A stretch of 64,000 nt of DNA, from assembly GCF_900156055.1 (NCBI RefSeq), contig NZ_FTMQ01000002.1, positions 310,001-374,000 of the forward strand. The letters run 5' to 3'. Below are positions 44,305 through 52,074 of the stretch, one piece after another. How positions within the stretch are numbered: the stretch's first letter is position 1; each line of letters begins with the position of its first letter. The translations under genes were made by a program, and so were the position numbers. The DNA comes from Rhizobium sp. RU33A (GTDB lineage: Bacteria > Pseudomonadota > Alphaproteobacteria > Rhizobiales > Rhizobiaceae). The notes beneath the pieces were generated by a model. That model was not told the DNA's origin and did no database searches. It was given only the letters and a program-made list of their open reading frames with translations.

Positions 44305-45188
44305 CCGGCAAATCCCTTCACGATGGTCGAAACCGTCACCTTCAAGAGATCCAGATAGGTCGGGACCGGACCGTCGGGCTCACTCAGGGAATCCACATAG
44401 AGGATGCCGCCATAGCGTGCCCCGGTTTCGGCTGCGACCTGGCTGGCCGGCTTGTCGGAGACGGTGCTCTCAGAGAATACGACGGGGATCTTGTTTTCGA
44501 TCACTTGGTCAACGACGGCCTTGACCTGTTGGGGTGTGCCCTGGCTGTCGGCATTGATCGGCCAGAGATAGAGTTCCTTCATGCCGAGGTCGCGGGCGAG
44601 GTATGAAAAGGCGCCTTCGCTGGTGACAAGGAAGCGTTCGTTTTCCGGCACCTTGGCAATTTCCGCCTTCATCGGCTCGATTTCGGCGCGGATCTTATCC
44701 GAATAGGTCCGGGCATTGGCCTCGTAGATCGCGGCATTGGCCGGGTCGATATCGGTCAGGGCCTTGCGGATGTTCTCGACATAAATCAGCGCATTTTCCG
44801 GCGACATCCAGGCATGCGGGTTCGGTTTGCCGTCATAGGCGCCGCCGGCGATGCCGATCGGCTCGATGCCGTCGCTGACGGTGACGGTCGGCACATCCCC
44901 GAGATTGGCGAGGAATTTCTCGAACCAGGCTTCGAGGTTCAGGCCGTTGCGCAGCACCAGATCGGCGTCGCGGGCCTTCAGGATATCGCGCGGTGTCGGC
45001 TGATAGCCGTGGATTTCTGCTCCGGGCTTGGTGATGCTTTCGACGGTCGCGGCGTCGCCTGCGACATTCTGGGCGATATCGGCAATCACGGTGAAGGTGG
45101 TGACGACCTTGGGCTTGTCGTTGGCAAGGGCCACCCCCGGCAGCATCAGCGCGAGGGCGAAAAGACGGCAGGCAAGCTTTGAGACCAT
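44301..45188 (-). CDS. sitA: Manganese-binding periplasmic protein SitA
   Basis: 295 residues with a signal peptide ([17 protein letters not shown], cleaved before NDK). Metal ligands expected for the cluster 9 binding proteins are visible: His60 (EIHGYQPTP), His125 (NPHAWMSP), Glu191 ([10 protein letters not shown]) and probably Asp245 (ESTVSDKP). It captures Mn(II) for the SitBCD transporter. The start at 45188 has AGGAA upstream. Its promoter is flanked by two Mur-type boxes, so repression by manganese-loaded Mur is expected. Confidence 0.94.
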   Translation of the reverse strand: MVSKLACRLFALALMLPGVALANDKPKVVTTFTVIADIAQNVAGDAATVESITKPGAEIHGYQPTPRDILKARDADLVLRNGLNLEAWFEKFLANLGDVPTVTVSDGIEPIGIAGGAYDGKPNPHAWMSPENALIYVENIRKALTDIDPANAAIYEANARTYSDKIRAEIEPMKAEIAKVPENERFLVTSEGAFSYLARDLGMKELYLWPINADSQGTPQQVKAVVDQVIENKIPVVFSESTVSDKPASQVAAETGARYGGILYVDSLSEPDGPVPTYLDLLKVTVSTIVKGFAG

Positions 45189-45202
45189 GGTCCATTCCTG
45201 TT

Positions 45203-45221
45203 CTTGCAAGTCATTCGCATT
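45203..45221. promoter_or_regulatory. Mur/Fur-type box 2 (sitA-proximal)
   Basis: CTTGCAAGTCATTCGCATT matches box 1 at 15 of 19 positions. It lies just downstream of the -10 element of the predicted sitA promoter, where bound repressor would block transcription. In Rhizobium leguminosarum sitABCD is controlled by Mur through two such Mn-responsive sites (from memory). Confidence 0.75.
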
Positions 45222-45223
45222 AA

Positions 45224-45251
45224 AATCTATCGCGCTTGACGCCGATGTCAA
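45224..45251 (-). promoter_or_regulatory. Predicted sigma-70 promoter of sitABCD
   Basis: On the minus strand, TTGACA (45246-45251) and TAGATT (45224-45229) are separated by 16 bases. The start of transcription would be about 30 bp upstream of the sitA ATG. The two Mur-type boxes flank this promoter closely. Confidence 0.65.
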
Positions 45252-45255
45252 TGCT

Positions 45256-45274
45256 TTTGCAAATCATTCGCAAA
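45256..45274. promoter_or_regulatory. Mur/Fur-type box 1
   Basis: TTTGCAAATCATTCGCAAA is a nearly perfect 19-bp palindrome of the Mn-responsive sequence type. It lies directly upstream of the -35 element of the sitA promoter. It is also 127 bp upstream of the start of the divergent His-rich protein gene, so the same site could influence both. Confidence 0.8.
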
Positions 45275-45400
45275 AAGAGTCGCGAGCGCGGTGTGCCGTA
45301 AGTGGAAAGCCGGGGTTAAAGGTTCCGCAAGCAGAGGCGCGTATGGTGGTCTTCAGTATTGCGTAAACAGTCGGGACAGTGTCATGGCGGAGTTCCAAGC

Positions 45401-46924
45401 GTGAAGGTGCCTAAGATCCACCTTTCACGAAAGCTGATGCTGATTTTGGGCGGGGTTCTCGTGACCCTCGGCGGCACAGGTGCCGCTGCCGTCTATATCG
45501 GCGCGGACCAGCTTCTCGGTCCGTCCTATGCCGAATTGAACGGCCTGGAATGCACCGAGGTGAAGACCGTCGAGATCCACAAGAAGGATCGCTTCTGGGT
45601 GCGCAAATTCATCACCACAGATGAACCCGGTGACGGGCTTGCCCGCGTCAAGACCGCGCTTCGCGTGGCGAAGACGCTGCAGGAAACGAAGAAGGCCGAT
45701 TTGGTGCAGGTGGTCGTGCTCGACGCCAGCGGGCCGAAGGATCGCTCGGGCATGCGTGGACGCGCCATCGGGGCTGACATCATCTATGTGCCGGATCCAA
45801 GCCACGTGCCTGAGGAAATGTCAGCGCGTGTTCTGACGGCGCGTTATGCCGACGGTCTTGCCGCGCCGAATGGCGAGTTCTTCGGCGAGCGTGTCGACAT
45901 GCTCGAAGCGGATATTCAGGCGCTCGTCGCCAAGCTCAACGACCAGACAGATTGCGTCAAGCCGGAAGGTCTGGTGACGGAGGCCGAGGGCCATGGCGAG
46001 AAGGCCGCCGATGGTCACGGTAAGGCGCCGGCTCATGGCGCCGAGGATGCCCATGGCGAAAAGTCGGCCGAAGGGCATGGCGAGGCGGATGCCAAGGGTG
46101 AGGCTGAGGGCCATGGTGATGCGCCGGCCGGCGAACACGGTGAGGAAACTCCGGTCGCCGAGCACGGTGCCGAAGAAGACAAGGGCTGGATGGCCTCGCT
46201 GATGGGCATGGTCGGTCTCGGCGGCGATGAAGCGCCAGCCGATGGCCATGCTGCGCCCGCCGATGGCCATGGTGCCGTGGCCGAGGGTCACGAGGCGCCG
46301 GCCGAGGATCATGCGGAACCGGCTGCTGTTGCGCATCGAGACGCAGGTTCTGCCGAGACGCATGGAGACGCGGCGACCGATCATGCAGCTACGGATCCTG
46401 CCGCGCATGGTCAGGAACCGGCTGATGCGGCTCATGCGGCTGCGCCCGAGCATGGGGCAGAACAGGTGGTGCATACCGAAGAGAAGCCTGCGGTTGTTGA
46501 TGAGGCTGCCGCCCATAGCGCGGATGACAGCAGTCACGACGGTGCGGTCGAACAAGCCGCAGGCCATGAGGCAGCCGCTGGTGAGACGCCGGTGGCCGAA
46601 GAGGTGCCCGCCGAAGGAGACGGCTGGTTCTCATCGCTGAAGAGCATGGTTGGGCTTGGCGGTTCCGAGGAGGAGGCGCCCGCCGCAGATGTCGCCGCTG
46701 AAGCCAAGCCCGCCGAGGCTTCGGATGGTGCAAAGAGTGACGACCACGGGGCTGCCTGGCTTGAGAAAATGCGGGCGCAGCCGATCGCCCCGGATGTGGG
46801 TGCTGCATCTGCGCCGGCCAAACCGGAGGAGCATGGTGCCACGACAGTCCCGGAGGAGGACGAGGCTGTTCTACCGCCCAAGGCCAACATCAAGGGTGAC
46901 GAGCATGCGAAGGCCGATCACTGA
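45401..46924 (+). CDS. Histidine-rich, membrane-anchored protein of unknown function
   Basis: 507 residues from a GTG with GGAG eight bases upstream; the first ATG is 12 codons later. A basic N-terminus and one membrane helix (about 12-34) suggest an N-in anchor with the rest in the periplasm. Residues 35-190 form a folded-looking domain with two cysteines (51 and 185). Residues 195-507 are a low-complexity acidic Ala/Glu/Gly/His tract in which I count 26 histidines, many as GHG or EHG. A motif of about 15 residues, GW(M/F)xSLxxMVGLGGxE, occurs twice in it (262-276 and 408-422). I know no named family. It is divergent from sitABCD, so metal binding or buffering is a natural but untested guess. 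Confidence 0.8.
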   Translation: MKVPKIHLSRKLMLILGGVLVTLGGTGAAAVYIGADQLLGPSYAELNGLECTEVKTVEIHKKDRFWVRKFITTDEPGDGLARVKTALRVAKTLQETKKADLVQVVVLDASGPKDRSGMRGRAIGADIIYVPDPSHVPEEMSARVLTARYADGLAAPNGEFFGERVDMLEADIQALVAKLNDQTDCVKPEGLVTEAEGHGEKAADGHGKAPAHGAEDAHGEKSAEGHGEADAKGEAEGHGDAPAGEHGEETPVAEHGAEEDKGWMASLMGMVGLGGDEAPADGHAAPADGHGAVAEGHEAPAEDHAEPAAVAHRDAGSAETHGDAATDHAATDPAAHGQEPADAAHAAAPEHGAEQVVHTEEKPAVVDEAAAHSADDSSHDGAVEQAAGHEAAAGETPVAEEVPAEGDGWFSSLKSMVGLGGSEEEAPAADVAAEAKPAEASDGAKSDDHGAAWLEKMRAQPIAPDVGAASAPAKPEEHGATTVPEEDEAVLPPKANIKGDEHAKADH

Positions 46925-47034
46925 GGTTCGCTGCCCCGTCTTGCGGTCCTGCATATCTGTCCCGACGGGTCGTCATAACCGTCGAATCCTGTAGTCTCGC
47001 GTCGGGAGGTCCCACGCAACACGACCGGGAAACG

Positions 47035-48408
47035 ATGGAACGCACGACCCTTATTCAGCATGTATCCGATTATGCTTCCGGTGGCGGTCTCGCCGCTGAT
47101 CTCGCAGCGCTTGTCGCGCGCCCTTCGGTCAGCCAATCGGAGGGGCTGCCGGACGATCTCCTCGCCTATCTCAAGGACGATGTCAGGCCTATGCTGGAAT
47201 GCATCGGCTTTGACTGCCGGATCTTCGACAATCCAATGCCCGATGGTGCTCCCCTTCTGATCGGGTCGCGTATCGAGGATGCGGGCCTGCCGACCATCCT
47301 GATCTACGGGCATGGCGATGTCTGCAACGGCGAGGCATCCCGCTGGCGCGAGGGGTTGCATCCCTTCCAGCTGACACAGGAAGGCGACCGGCTTTACGGT
47401 CGGGGCACCGCCGACAACAAGATCCAGCACCTGATCAACATCAAGGCATTGGAGACGGTGATCAAAGGGCGGGGGCGCCTCGGCTTCAACGTTAAGATTG
47501 TGCTGGAAATGGCGGAGGAGACGGGGTCTTACGGCTTGCGGGACTTCTTTGAGCAGGAGCGGGCACTGCTTCAAGCCGATGTGCTGATCGCCTCCGACGG
47601 GCCGAGGCTGCAGGTCGAGACGCCGACCATGTTCATGGGCTCGCGCGGGGGCTTAAGCTTCGATCTCGTCGTGGATTTGAGGCCGGGGGATCATCATTCC
47701 GGCAATTTTGGTGGCCTGCTGGCGGATCCGGTGACCCTGCTCACCCATGCCATCGCCGCCATTGTCGATCGGCGCGGCCAGCTCCTGGTGCCGGAATGGC
47801 GGCCGACGAGCCTGACGCCGGATATTCGCGCAGCCTTGAAGGATTTGCCGCCGCGTCGGCATGATGCCGATTGGGGGGAGTCGGATCTGACGCCCTCCGA
47901 ACGAGTCTTCGGCTGGAACTCGCTGGCAGTTCTCGCGATTTCGGCGGGAAACATCGCGGCCCCGCAGAATGCCATTTCCGGGTCGGCGCGGGCGACCTGC
48001 CAGCTGCGGTTTGTCGTCGGTACCGATATGGACGAGATCCTGCCGGCGCTCAGGCGGCATCTCGATGCGGCAGGCTTTCCGATGGTGGAGATCCTGGCCA
48101 AGGGCCCCGCCTTCAAGGCGACGCGCTTTCCGCCGGATCATCCCTGGGTGCGCTTCGTCGAACAGTCGATCACCACAACCACGGGCAAGGCGCCGCATCT
48201 TTTGCCCAATCTCGCGGGCTCGCTGCCGAACGATGTCTTCACGGATGTGCTTGGTCTGCCGACGATCTGGATTCCGCATGCGCATGCAGACTGCGGCCAG
48301 CATGGGCCAAACGAGCATGCGCTCTTGTCGATTGCCGAGGAGGGCATGCGGATCATGACCGGGCTATTTCTCGACATTGCCGAGAAGGGCGCGCCGGGTT
48401 CACGGTGA
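47035..48408 (+). CDS. M20-family metallopeptidase (dipeptidase/deacetylase type)
   Basis: 457 residues. Zinc ligands and catalytic residues of the M20 family are in LIYGHGDVCNG, LYGRGTADNKIQHL, EMAEETGSYGL and ASDGPRL; a dimerisation insert lies at about 210-330. The size matches the larger dipeptidase branch. It hydrolyses peptide or acyl-amino bonds; the substrate is unknown. It is a single gene between the His-rich protein (same strand, 110 bp) and the convergent lysS terminator. Confidence 0.9.
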   Translation: MERTTLIQHVSDYASGGGLAADLAALVARPSVSQSEGLPDDLLAYLKDDVRPMLECIGFDCRIFDNPMPDGAPLLIGSRIEDAGLPTILIYGHGDVCNGEASRWREGLHPFQLTQEGDRLYGRGTADNKIQHLINIKALETVIKGRGRLGFNVKIVLEMAEETGSYGLRDFFEQERALLQADVLIASDGPRLQVETPTMFMGSRGGLSFDLVVDLRPGDHHSGNFGGLLADPVTLLTHAIAAIVDRRGQLLVPEWRPTSLTPDIRAALKDLPPRRHDADWGESDLTPSERVFGWNSLAVLAISAGNIAAPQNAISGSARATCQLRFVVGTDMDEILPALRRHLDAAGFPMVEILAKGPAFKATRFPPDHPWVRFVEQSITTTTGKAPHLLPNLAGSLPNDVFTDVLGLPTIWIPHAHADCGQHGPNEHALLSIAEEGMRIMTGLFLDIAEKGAPGSR

Positions 48409-48431
48409 CCCCGATTCTTCCGCTTAAAACG

Positions 48432-48463
48432 AAAAATCCCGGACCTCTTGCGAGATCCGGGAT
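48432..48463 (-). terminator. Rho-independent terminator of lysS
   Basis: On the minus strand ATCCCGGATCTC pairs with GAGGTCCGGGAT across a 4-base loop (one mismatch), followed by TTTTT. It lies 26 bp past the lysS stop and may also stop the convergent peptidase transcript. Confidence 0.8.
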
Positions 48464-48488
48464 CTGATGCCTGGTTTCGACGCTCGCC

Positions 48489-49985
48489 TCAGTCGTTGCG
48501 GTTGCGGCGCGCCGGGAAGAGGATGATGTCTCGGATCGAGGGGGCGTTAGTCAAGAGCATGACGAGGCGGTCGACGCCGATGCCGAGGCCGCCGGCGGGG
48601 GGCATGCCCTGGTCGATGGCGTCGAGGAATTCGTCGTCGAGCTGCTTGTCCTTTTCGCCGCGCGAATGGGCCTGTTCGAGCTGCTCGACCATGCGCTTGC
48701 GCTGCTCTTCCGGGTCATTGAGCTCGGAGAAGGCGTTGCCGACTTCCCAGGCGTTGCAATAGGTCTCGAAACGTTCGACGAGGCGCGGCTCGCCCGGCAC
48801 TTCCTTGGCAAACGGCGAAATGTCCTTCGGGAAATGCGTGACGTGGCTCGGCTGGATCAGCGTGCCCTCGACCTTTTCTTCGAAGATGAAGGCGAGGCAT
48901 TCGCCCCAGGTCCAGTCTTTCTCGATGGCAAAGCCGGCAGCCTTGGCGGCGGTGCGGGCTTCCTCGTCGGTCTTCATCGCGAGGAAGTCGATGCCGGTTG
49001 CTTCCTTGACGGCATCAGGCATGGGCACGCGCTTGAACGGGCCCTTGAAGGAGATTTCCTTGTCGCCGAAGGTCACGTCCGTGCTGCCATGGATGGAGAC
49101 GGCCAGCGTCTCGAACATGCGCTCGACGAGGCCCATGATGTCCTCATAGTCGGCATAGGCCCAGTAGCATTCCAGCATGGTGAATTCGGGGTTGTGGCGG
49201 GTCGACACACCTTCGTTGCGGAAGTTGCGGTTGACCTCGAACACCTTGTCGGCAAGCCCTGAGACCAGCGTGCGCTTGAGGAACAGTTCCGGCGCGATGC
49301 GCAGGTACATGTCCATCTTCAGCGTGTTGTGGTGGGTCTTGAAGGGCTCGGCGGTGGCGCCGCCATAGACGGTCTGCAGCATCGGGGTCTCGACCTCGAG
49401 GAAGCCTTCGGCCTCCATGAAGCGGCGGATGCCGGAAACGATCTTCGAGCGCTGCTGGAAGCGGATCTTGGATTCCTCGTTGGTGAGGATGTCGAGGTGG
49501 CGCTTGCGGTAGCGCAGCTCAATGTCGGCAAGACCATGATACTTCTCCGGCATGGGGAGAAGCGTCTTGGTCAGCATGGTGATTTCATGGGCGTTGATCG
49601 TGAGTTCGCCCCGCTTGGTGCGACGGACCTGGCCGGTAACGCCGATGATGTCGCCAAGGTCGATCATCGGCAGCAGCGCGCGGGCTTCTTCCGGGGTCGT
49701 GTCCTTGTGGGAGAAGATCTGGATCTTGCCCGAGGCATCATGGATATCCATGAACATGCCGGAATTGCGCGAGGAATAGACGCGCCCGGCGACCGTGATG
49801 ATGTCATCTGACACCTGGTCCAGCTCGAGGCCTGCGTATTTCTCGGCGAATTCCGCGTTCGTCATGGTGCGGTGAAAATGCGCCGGATAGACGTCACCGA
49901 CCTTTTCGCGCAGCAGCGCGAGCTTCTGGCGACGGACTTCCGTCGGGTCGGAGGAGAGGGCGGTTTCAGGTGTCTGTTCGGTCAT
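48489..49985 (-). CDS. lysS: Lysyl-tRNA synthetase, class II
   Basis: 498 residues. The N-terminal OB-fold anticodon-binding domain (about 60-170: VAGRVYSSRNSGMFMDIHDASG) is followed by the class II catalytic core. That core has motif 2 (FEVNRNFRNEGVSTRHNPEFTMLECYWAYADY) and motif 3 (GLGIGVDRLVMLLTNAPSIRDIILFP). It charges tRNA-Lys. It lies downstream of gltX on the same strand with a palindromic element between them, an arrangement that may allow co-transcription. Confidence 0.97.
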   Translation of the reverse strand: MTEQTPETALSSDPTEVRRQKLALLREKVGDVYPAHFHRTMTNAEFAEKYAGLELDQVSDDIITVAGRVYSSRNSGMFMDIHDASGKIQIFSHKDTTPEEARALLPMIDLGDIIGVTGQVRRTKRGELTINAHEITMLTKTLLPMPEKYHGLADIELRYRKRHLDILTNEESKIRFQQRSKIVSGIRRFMEAEGFLEVETPMLQTVYGGATAEPFKTHHNTLKMDMYLRIAPELFLKRTLVSGLADKVFEVNRNFRNEGVSTRHNPEFTMLECYWAYADYEDIMGLVERMFETLAVSIHGSTDVTFGDKEISFKGPFKRVPMPDAVKEATGIDFLAMKTDEEARTAAKAAGFAIEKDWTWGECLAFIFEEKVEGTLIQPSHVTHFPKDISPFAKEVPGEPRLVERFETYCNAWEVGNAFSELNDPEEQRKRMVEQLEQAHSRGEKDKQLDDEFLDAIDQGMPPAGGLGIGVDRLVMLLTNAPSIRDIILFPARRNRND

Positions 49986-50030
49986 CGTGTGGTTCCTGTG
50001 GCGGCCTCTGGCCTCTGCCGTAAGTCTTTG

Positions 50031-50144
50031 CCCCTCACCCTACCCTCTCCCCGCAAGCGGGGAGAGGAGATGTTGTGCCAAGGGTGGCCGTCGTGGCCTT
50101 CTCCCCGTTTACGGGGAGAAGGTGCCCGAAGGGCGGATGAGGGG
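50031..50144. repeat. RIME-like palindromic element between gltX and lysS
   Basis: The outer ends CCCCTCA and TGAGGGG enclose two hairpins: CTCTCCCCGC/GCGGGGAGAG at the left and CCTTCTCCCCGT/ACGGGGAGAAGG at the right. It closely resembles the element at 37653-37790 and the stem at 15981-16044, and fits the two-palindrome layout of rhizobial RIME1 (about 108 bp). Confidence 0.78.
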
Positions 50145-50156
50145 CACTATCTCAAA

Positions 50157-51614
50157 TCAGTTCTGCGCACCCGCCATCGCGGTCAGCACCTGGATCGCCA
50201 CCTTCAAGCGCTGGCGCACGACCGAGCGGCCGAGGAGCGCCATCGAGTCAAACAACGGCAGCGAGCGCTGGCTGCCGGAGACGGCGACGAAGAGAGGCGG
50301 GGTGACGACGCGGAGCTTCTTTTCCATGCGCTCGGAGATCGCGCGCAGCTCTTCCTCGATGGTCGTGACATTCCATTCGAGGATCTTTTCGAGATCCGCC
50401 TGAACGGTGGTCACAATCTCCAGCGTCTCAGCCGGGCTGGTCTTCAAGCCGCCGAAAGAGGCAGGCGTCAGGCCAACGTCGTTGGCGAGCAGGAAGCCGG
50501 CGAGCGGCGGGACTTCGCCGAGCTTGGTGACGCGGCTCTGGGCAAGCTTCAGGCCTTCGACCAGGCGGTCGTTTTCTTGTGCCCAGTCGAGGACGCGGGC
50601 GACGAAGTCCTCCGGGGTCAGCTTCTCGCGTAGCCAGCGGCCGTTCAGCCAATCGAGCTTCTGGATGTCGAAGATCGCGCCAGCCTTGGAGAGGTTGTCG
50701 GGGTCGAACTTTGCGATTAGCTCTTCCATCGACAGCAGCTCTTCGCCTTCGGCGATCTGGATAAAGAACAGGCCGAGGAAGTTCATCAGAGCTTCCGGCA
50801 GGTAGCCGAGGGCCGAATAGTAGGAGATCGAGGTCGGGTTCTTGCGCTTCGACAGCTTCGACTTGTCGTGATTGCGCATCAGCGACAGGTGCATGAAGAC
50901 GGGCGGCTCGAGACCGAGATGCTTGTAGATCAGGATGTGCTTCGGCACGGAGGCCAGCCACTCTTCGCCACGGGCGACGTGGGTGATCTTCATCATGTGG
51001 TCGTCGACGACGTTCGCCATGTGATAGGTCGGCATGCCGTCGGCCTTCAGAAGCACCTGCATGTCGACGCTTTCCCACGGGATCGACACATCGCCATAGA
51101 CGCCGTCGTGGAAATCGCAGGAGCCTTCGGTTGGCACCTTCAGGCGCACGACATGCGGCTCGCCGGCGGCGACGCGGGTGGTGACTTCTTCGGCCTTCAG
51201 ATGCAGGCAGTGGCCGTCATAACCCGGCGGCTTTCCGGCAGCGCGCTGCGCCTCGCGCATGCTTTCGAGCCGCGCCGGGGTGCAGAAGCAATGGAACGCG
51301 CCGCCATTGTCGAGCATCTTGTCGACGAAGGGACGATAGAGATCCTTGCGCTCGGACTGGCGGTAGGGGCCGTAGGGGCCGCCGACATCGGGGCCTTCCG
51401 ACCAGGTGAGGCCGGTCCATTTCAGCGCGTCCAGCACCTTCTGTTCGAATTCGGCGGTCGAGCGGGTCGCGTCGGTGTCCTCGATGCGCAGGATGAACTC
51501 GCCGTCGAATTTCTTCGCGAAGAGGTAGTTGAACAGCGCGATATAGGCGGTGCCGACATGGGGCTCGCCGGTAGGGGAGGGTGCGATGCGGACGCGGACG
51601 CCGGAATTGGTCAT
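50157..51614 (-). CDS. gltX: Glutamyl-tRNA synthetase
   Basis: 485 residues, class I. The HIGH-equivalent is in VRIAPSPTGEPHVGTAY, the KMSKS-equivalent in SKLSKRKNP, and the C-terminal helical anticodon domain follows. Alphaproteobacteria often carry two GluRS copies, one of which also charges tRNA-Gln; this looks like the copy with the KLSKRKN loop, and its tRNA preference cannot be told. The start at 51614 (MTNSGVRVRIAPSPTG) is at the standard distance from the HIGH motif; the ribosome site is weak. Confidence 0.96.
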   Translation of the reverse strand: MTNSGVRVRIAPSPTGEPHVGTAYIALFNYLFAKKFDGEFILRIEDTDATRSTAEFEQKVLDALKWTGLTWSEGPDVGGPYGPYRQSERKDLYRPFVDKMLDNGGAFHCFCTPARLESMREAQRAAGKPPGYDGHCLHLKAEEVTTRVAAGEPHVVRLKVPTEGSCDFHDGVYGDVSIPWESVDMQVLLKADGMPTYHMANVVDDHMMKITHVARGEEWLASVPKHILIYKHLGLEPPVFMHLSLMRNHDKSKLSKRKNPTSISYYSALGYLPEALMNFLGLFFIQIAEGEELLSMEELIAKFDPDNLSKAGAIFDIQKLDWLNGRWLREKLTPEDFVARVLDWAQENDRLVEGLKLAQSRVTKLGEVPPLAGFLLANDVGLTPASFGGLKTSPAETLEIVTTVQADLEKILEWNVTTIEEELRAISERMEKKLRVVTPPLFVAVSGSQRSLPLFDSMALLGRSVVRQRLKVAIQVLTAMAGAQN

Positions 51615-51843
51615 GGAATTCAGCTCGTGGTGCGTGCAAGGGAACGGCAGTGTGCCGGATCCGGACAAGGTGCGAAATCAGTGTGGCGGCAGGCCGGAAA
51701 CAGGCGAGGAAATGCCGATGCGCAAGCCGGTTCCACCGCTGGGCCTTAGGCCATATTCAGGCCCTTGCGTCAAGAAAAACCACGGATCTCGCGCCTTGCG
51801 CTACGGCGCCTGAAAAAATCTTCAAATGAATTTCCAAAGGCGC

Positions 51844-51868
51844 GGAACCCGAAGGCGGGGTCGGCGTT
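51844..51868 (+). promoter_or_regulatory. EcfG-type (general stress response) promoter
   Basis: GGAAC (51844-51848) and CGTT (51865-51868) are separated by exactly 16 bases, the consensus of the alphaproteobacterial general stress sigma factor EcfG/RpoE2. No protein gene with a ribosome site follows on this strand. Transcription would begin near 51874 and run to the strong terminator at 52017-52050. Confidence 0.6.
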
Positions 51869-51873
51869 CTTAT

Positions 51874-52050
51874 GACAGAGCGCAGGCCGAGCCAACCGGA
51901 CGCGACGGAATCAGGGAGCATGGAAGTTTTTCCGGTTTCTTTCCGTGGCCAACGAAATAGCAGACGAGCCCCTTACCGTCTGGTCTGTGTTCCCCCCCAA
52001 GTCCCCGCCCCCAAGGAAAACCTGCGTCCCGCCGACGCAGGTTTTTCTTT
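51874..52050 (+). ncRNA. Candidate stress-induced small RNA, about 175 nt
   Basis: The interval is bounded by an EcfG-type promoter and a perfect-stem terminator on the plus strand. It contains possible small stems (CATGGAA with TTCCGTG; AGACG with CGTCT) and two C-rich stretches (seven C at about 51992-51998 and CCCCGCCCCC), which in other rhizobial small RNAs pair with ribosome sites. The only open frame across it reads straight through the terminator and has no proper ribosome site, so a non-coding product is more likely. It lies in the 460-bp gap upstream of gltX and is convergent with the SLC13-type gene. No known family is recognised. Confidence 0.45.
52017..52050 (+). terminator. Strong Rho-independent terminator
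   Basis: AAAACCTGCGTC and GACGCAGGTTTT form a perfect 12-bp stem around CCGCC, followed on the plus strand by TTTTTCTTT. On the minus strand the T-run is shorter, so it serves the plus-strand candidate small RNA best but may also stop the SLC13-type gene. Confidence 0.8.
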
Positions 52051-52074
52051 GCGTGGTTTTCAGGCCCAAGCCGA

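Noticed and set aside
45821-46567. Minus-strand open frame opposite the His-rich gene
   Set aside because: Its Met/Arg/Gly-rich translation is the mirror of the low-complexity repeats on the other strand; no signal peptide or ribosome site.
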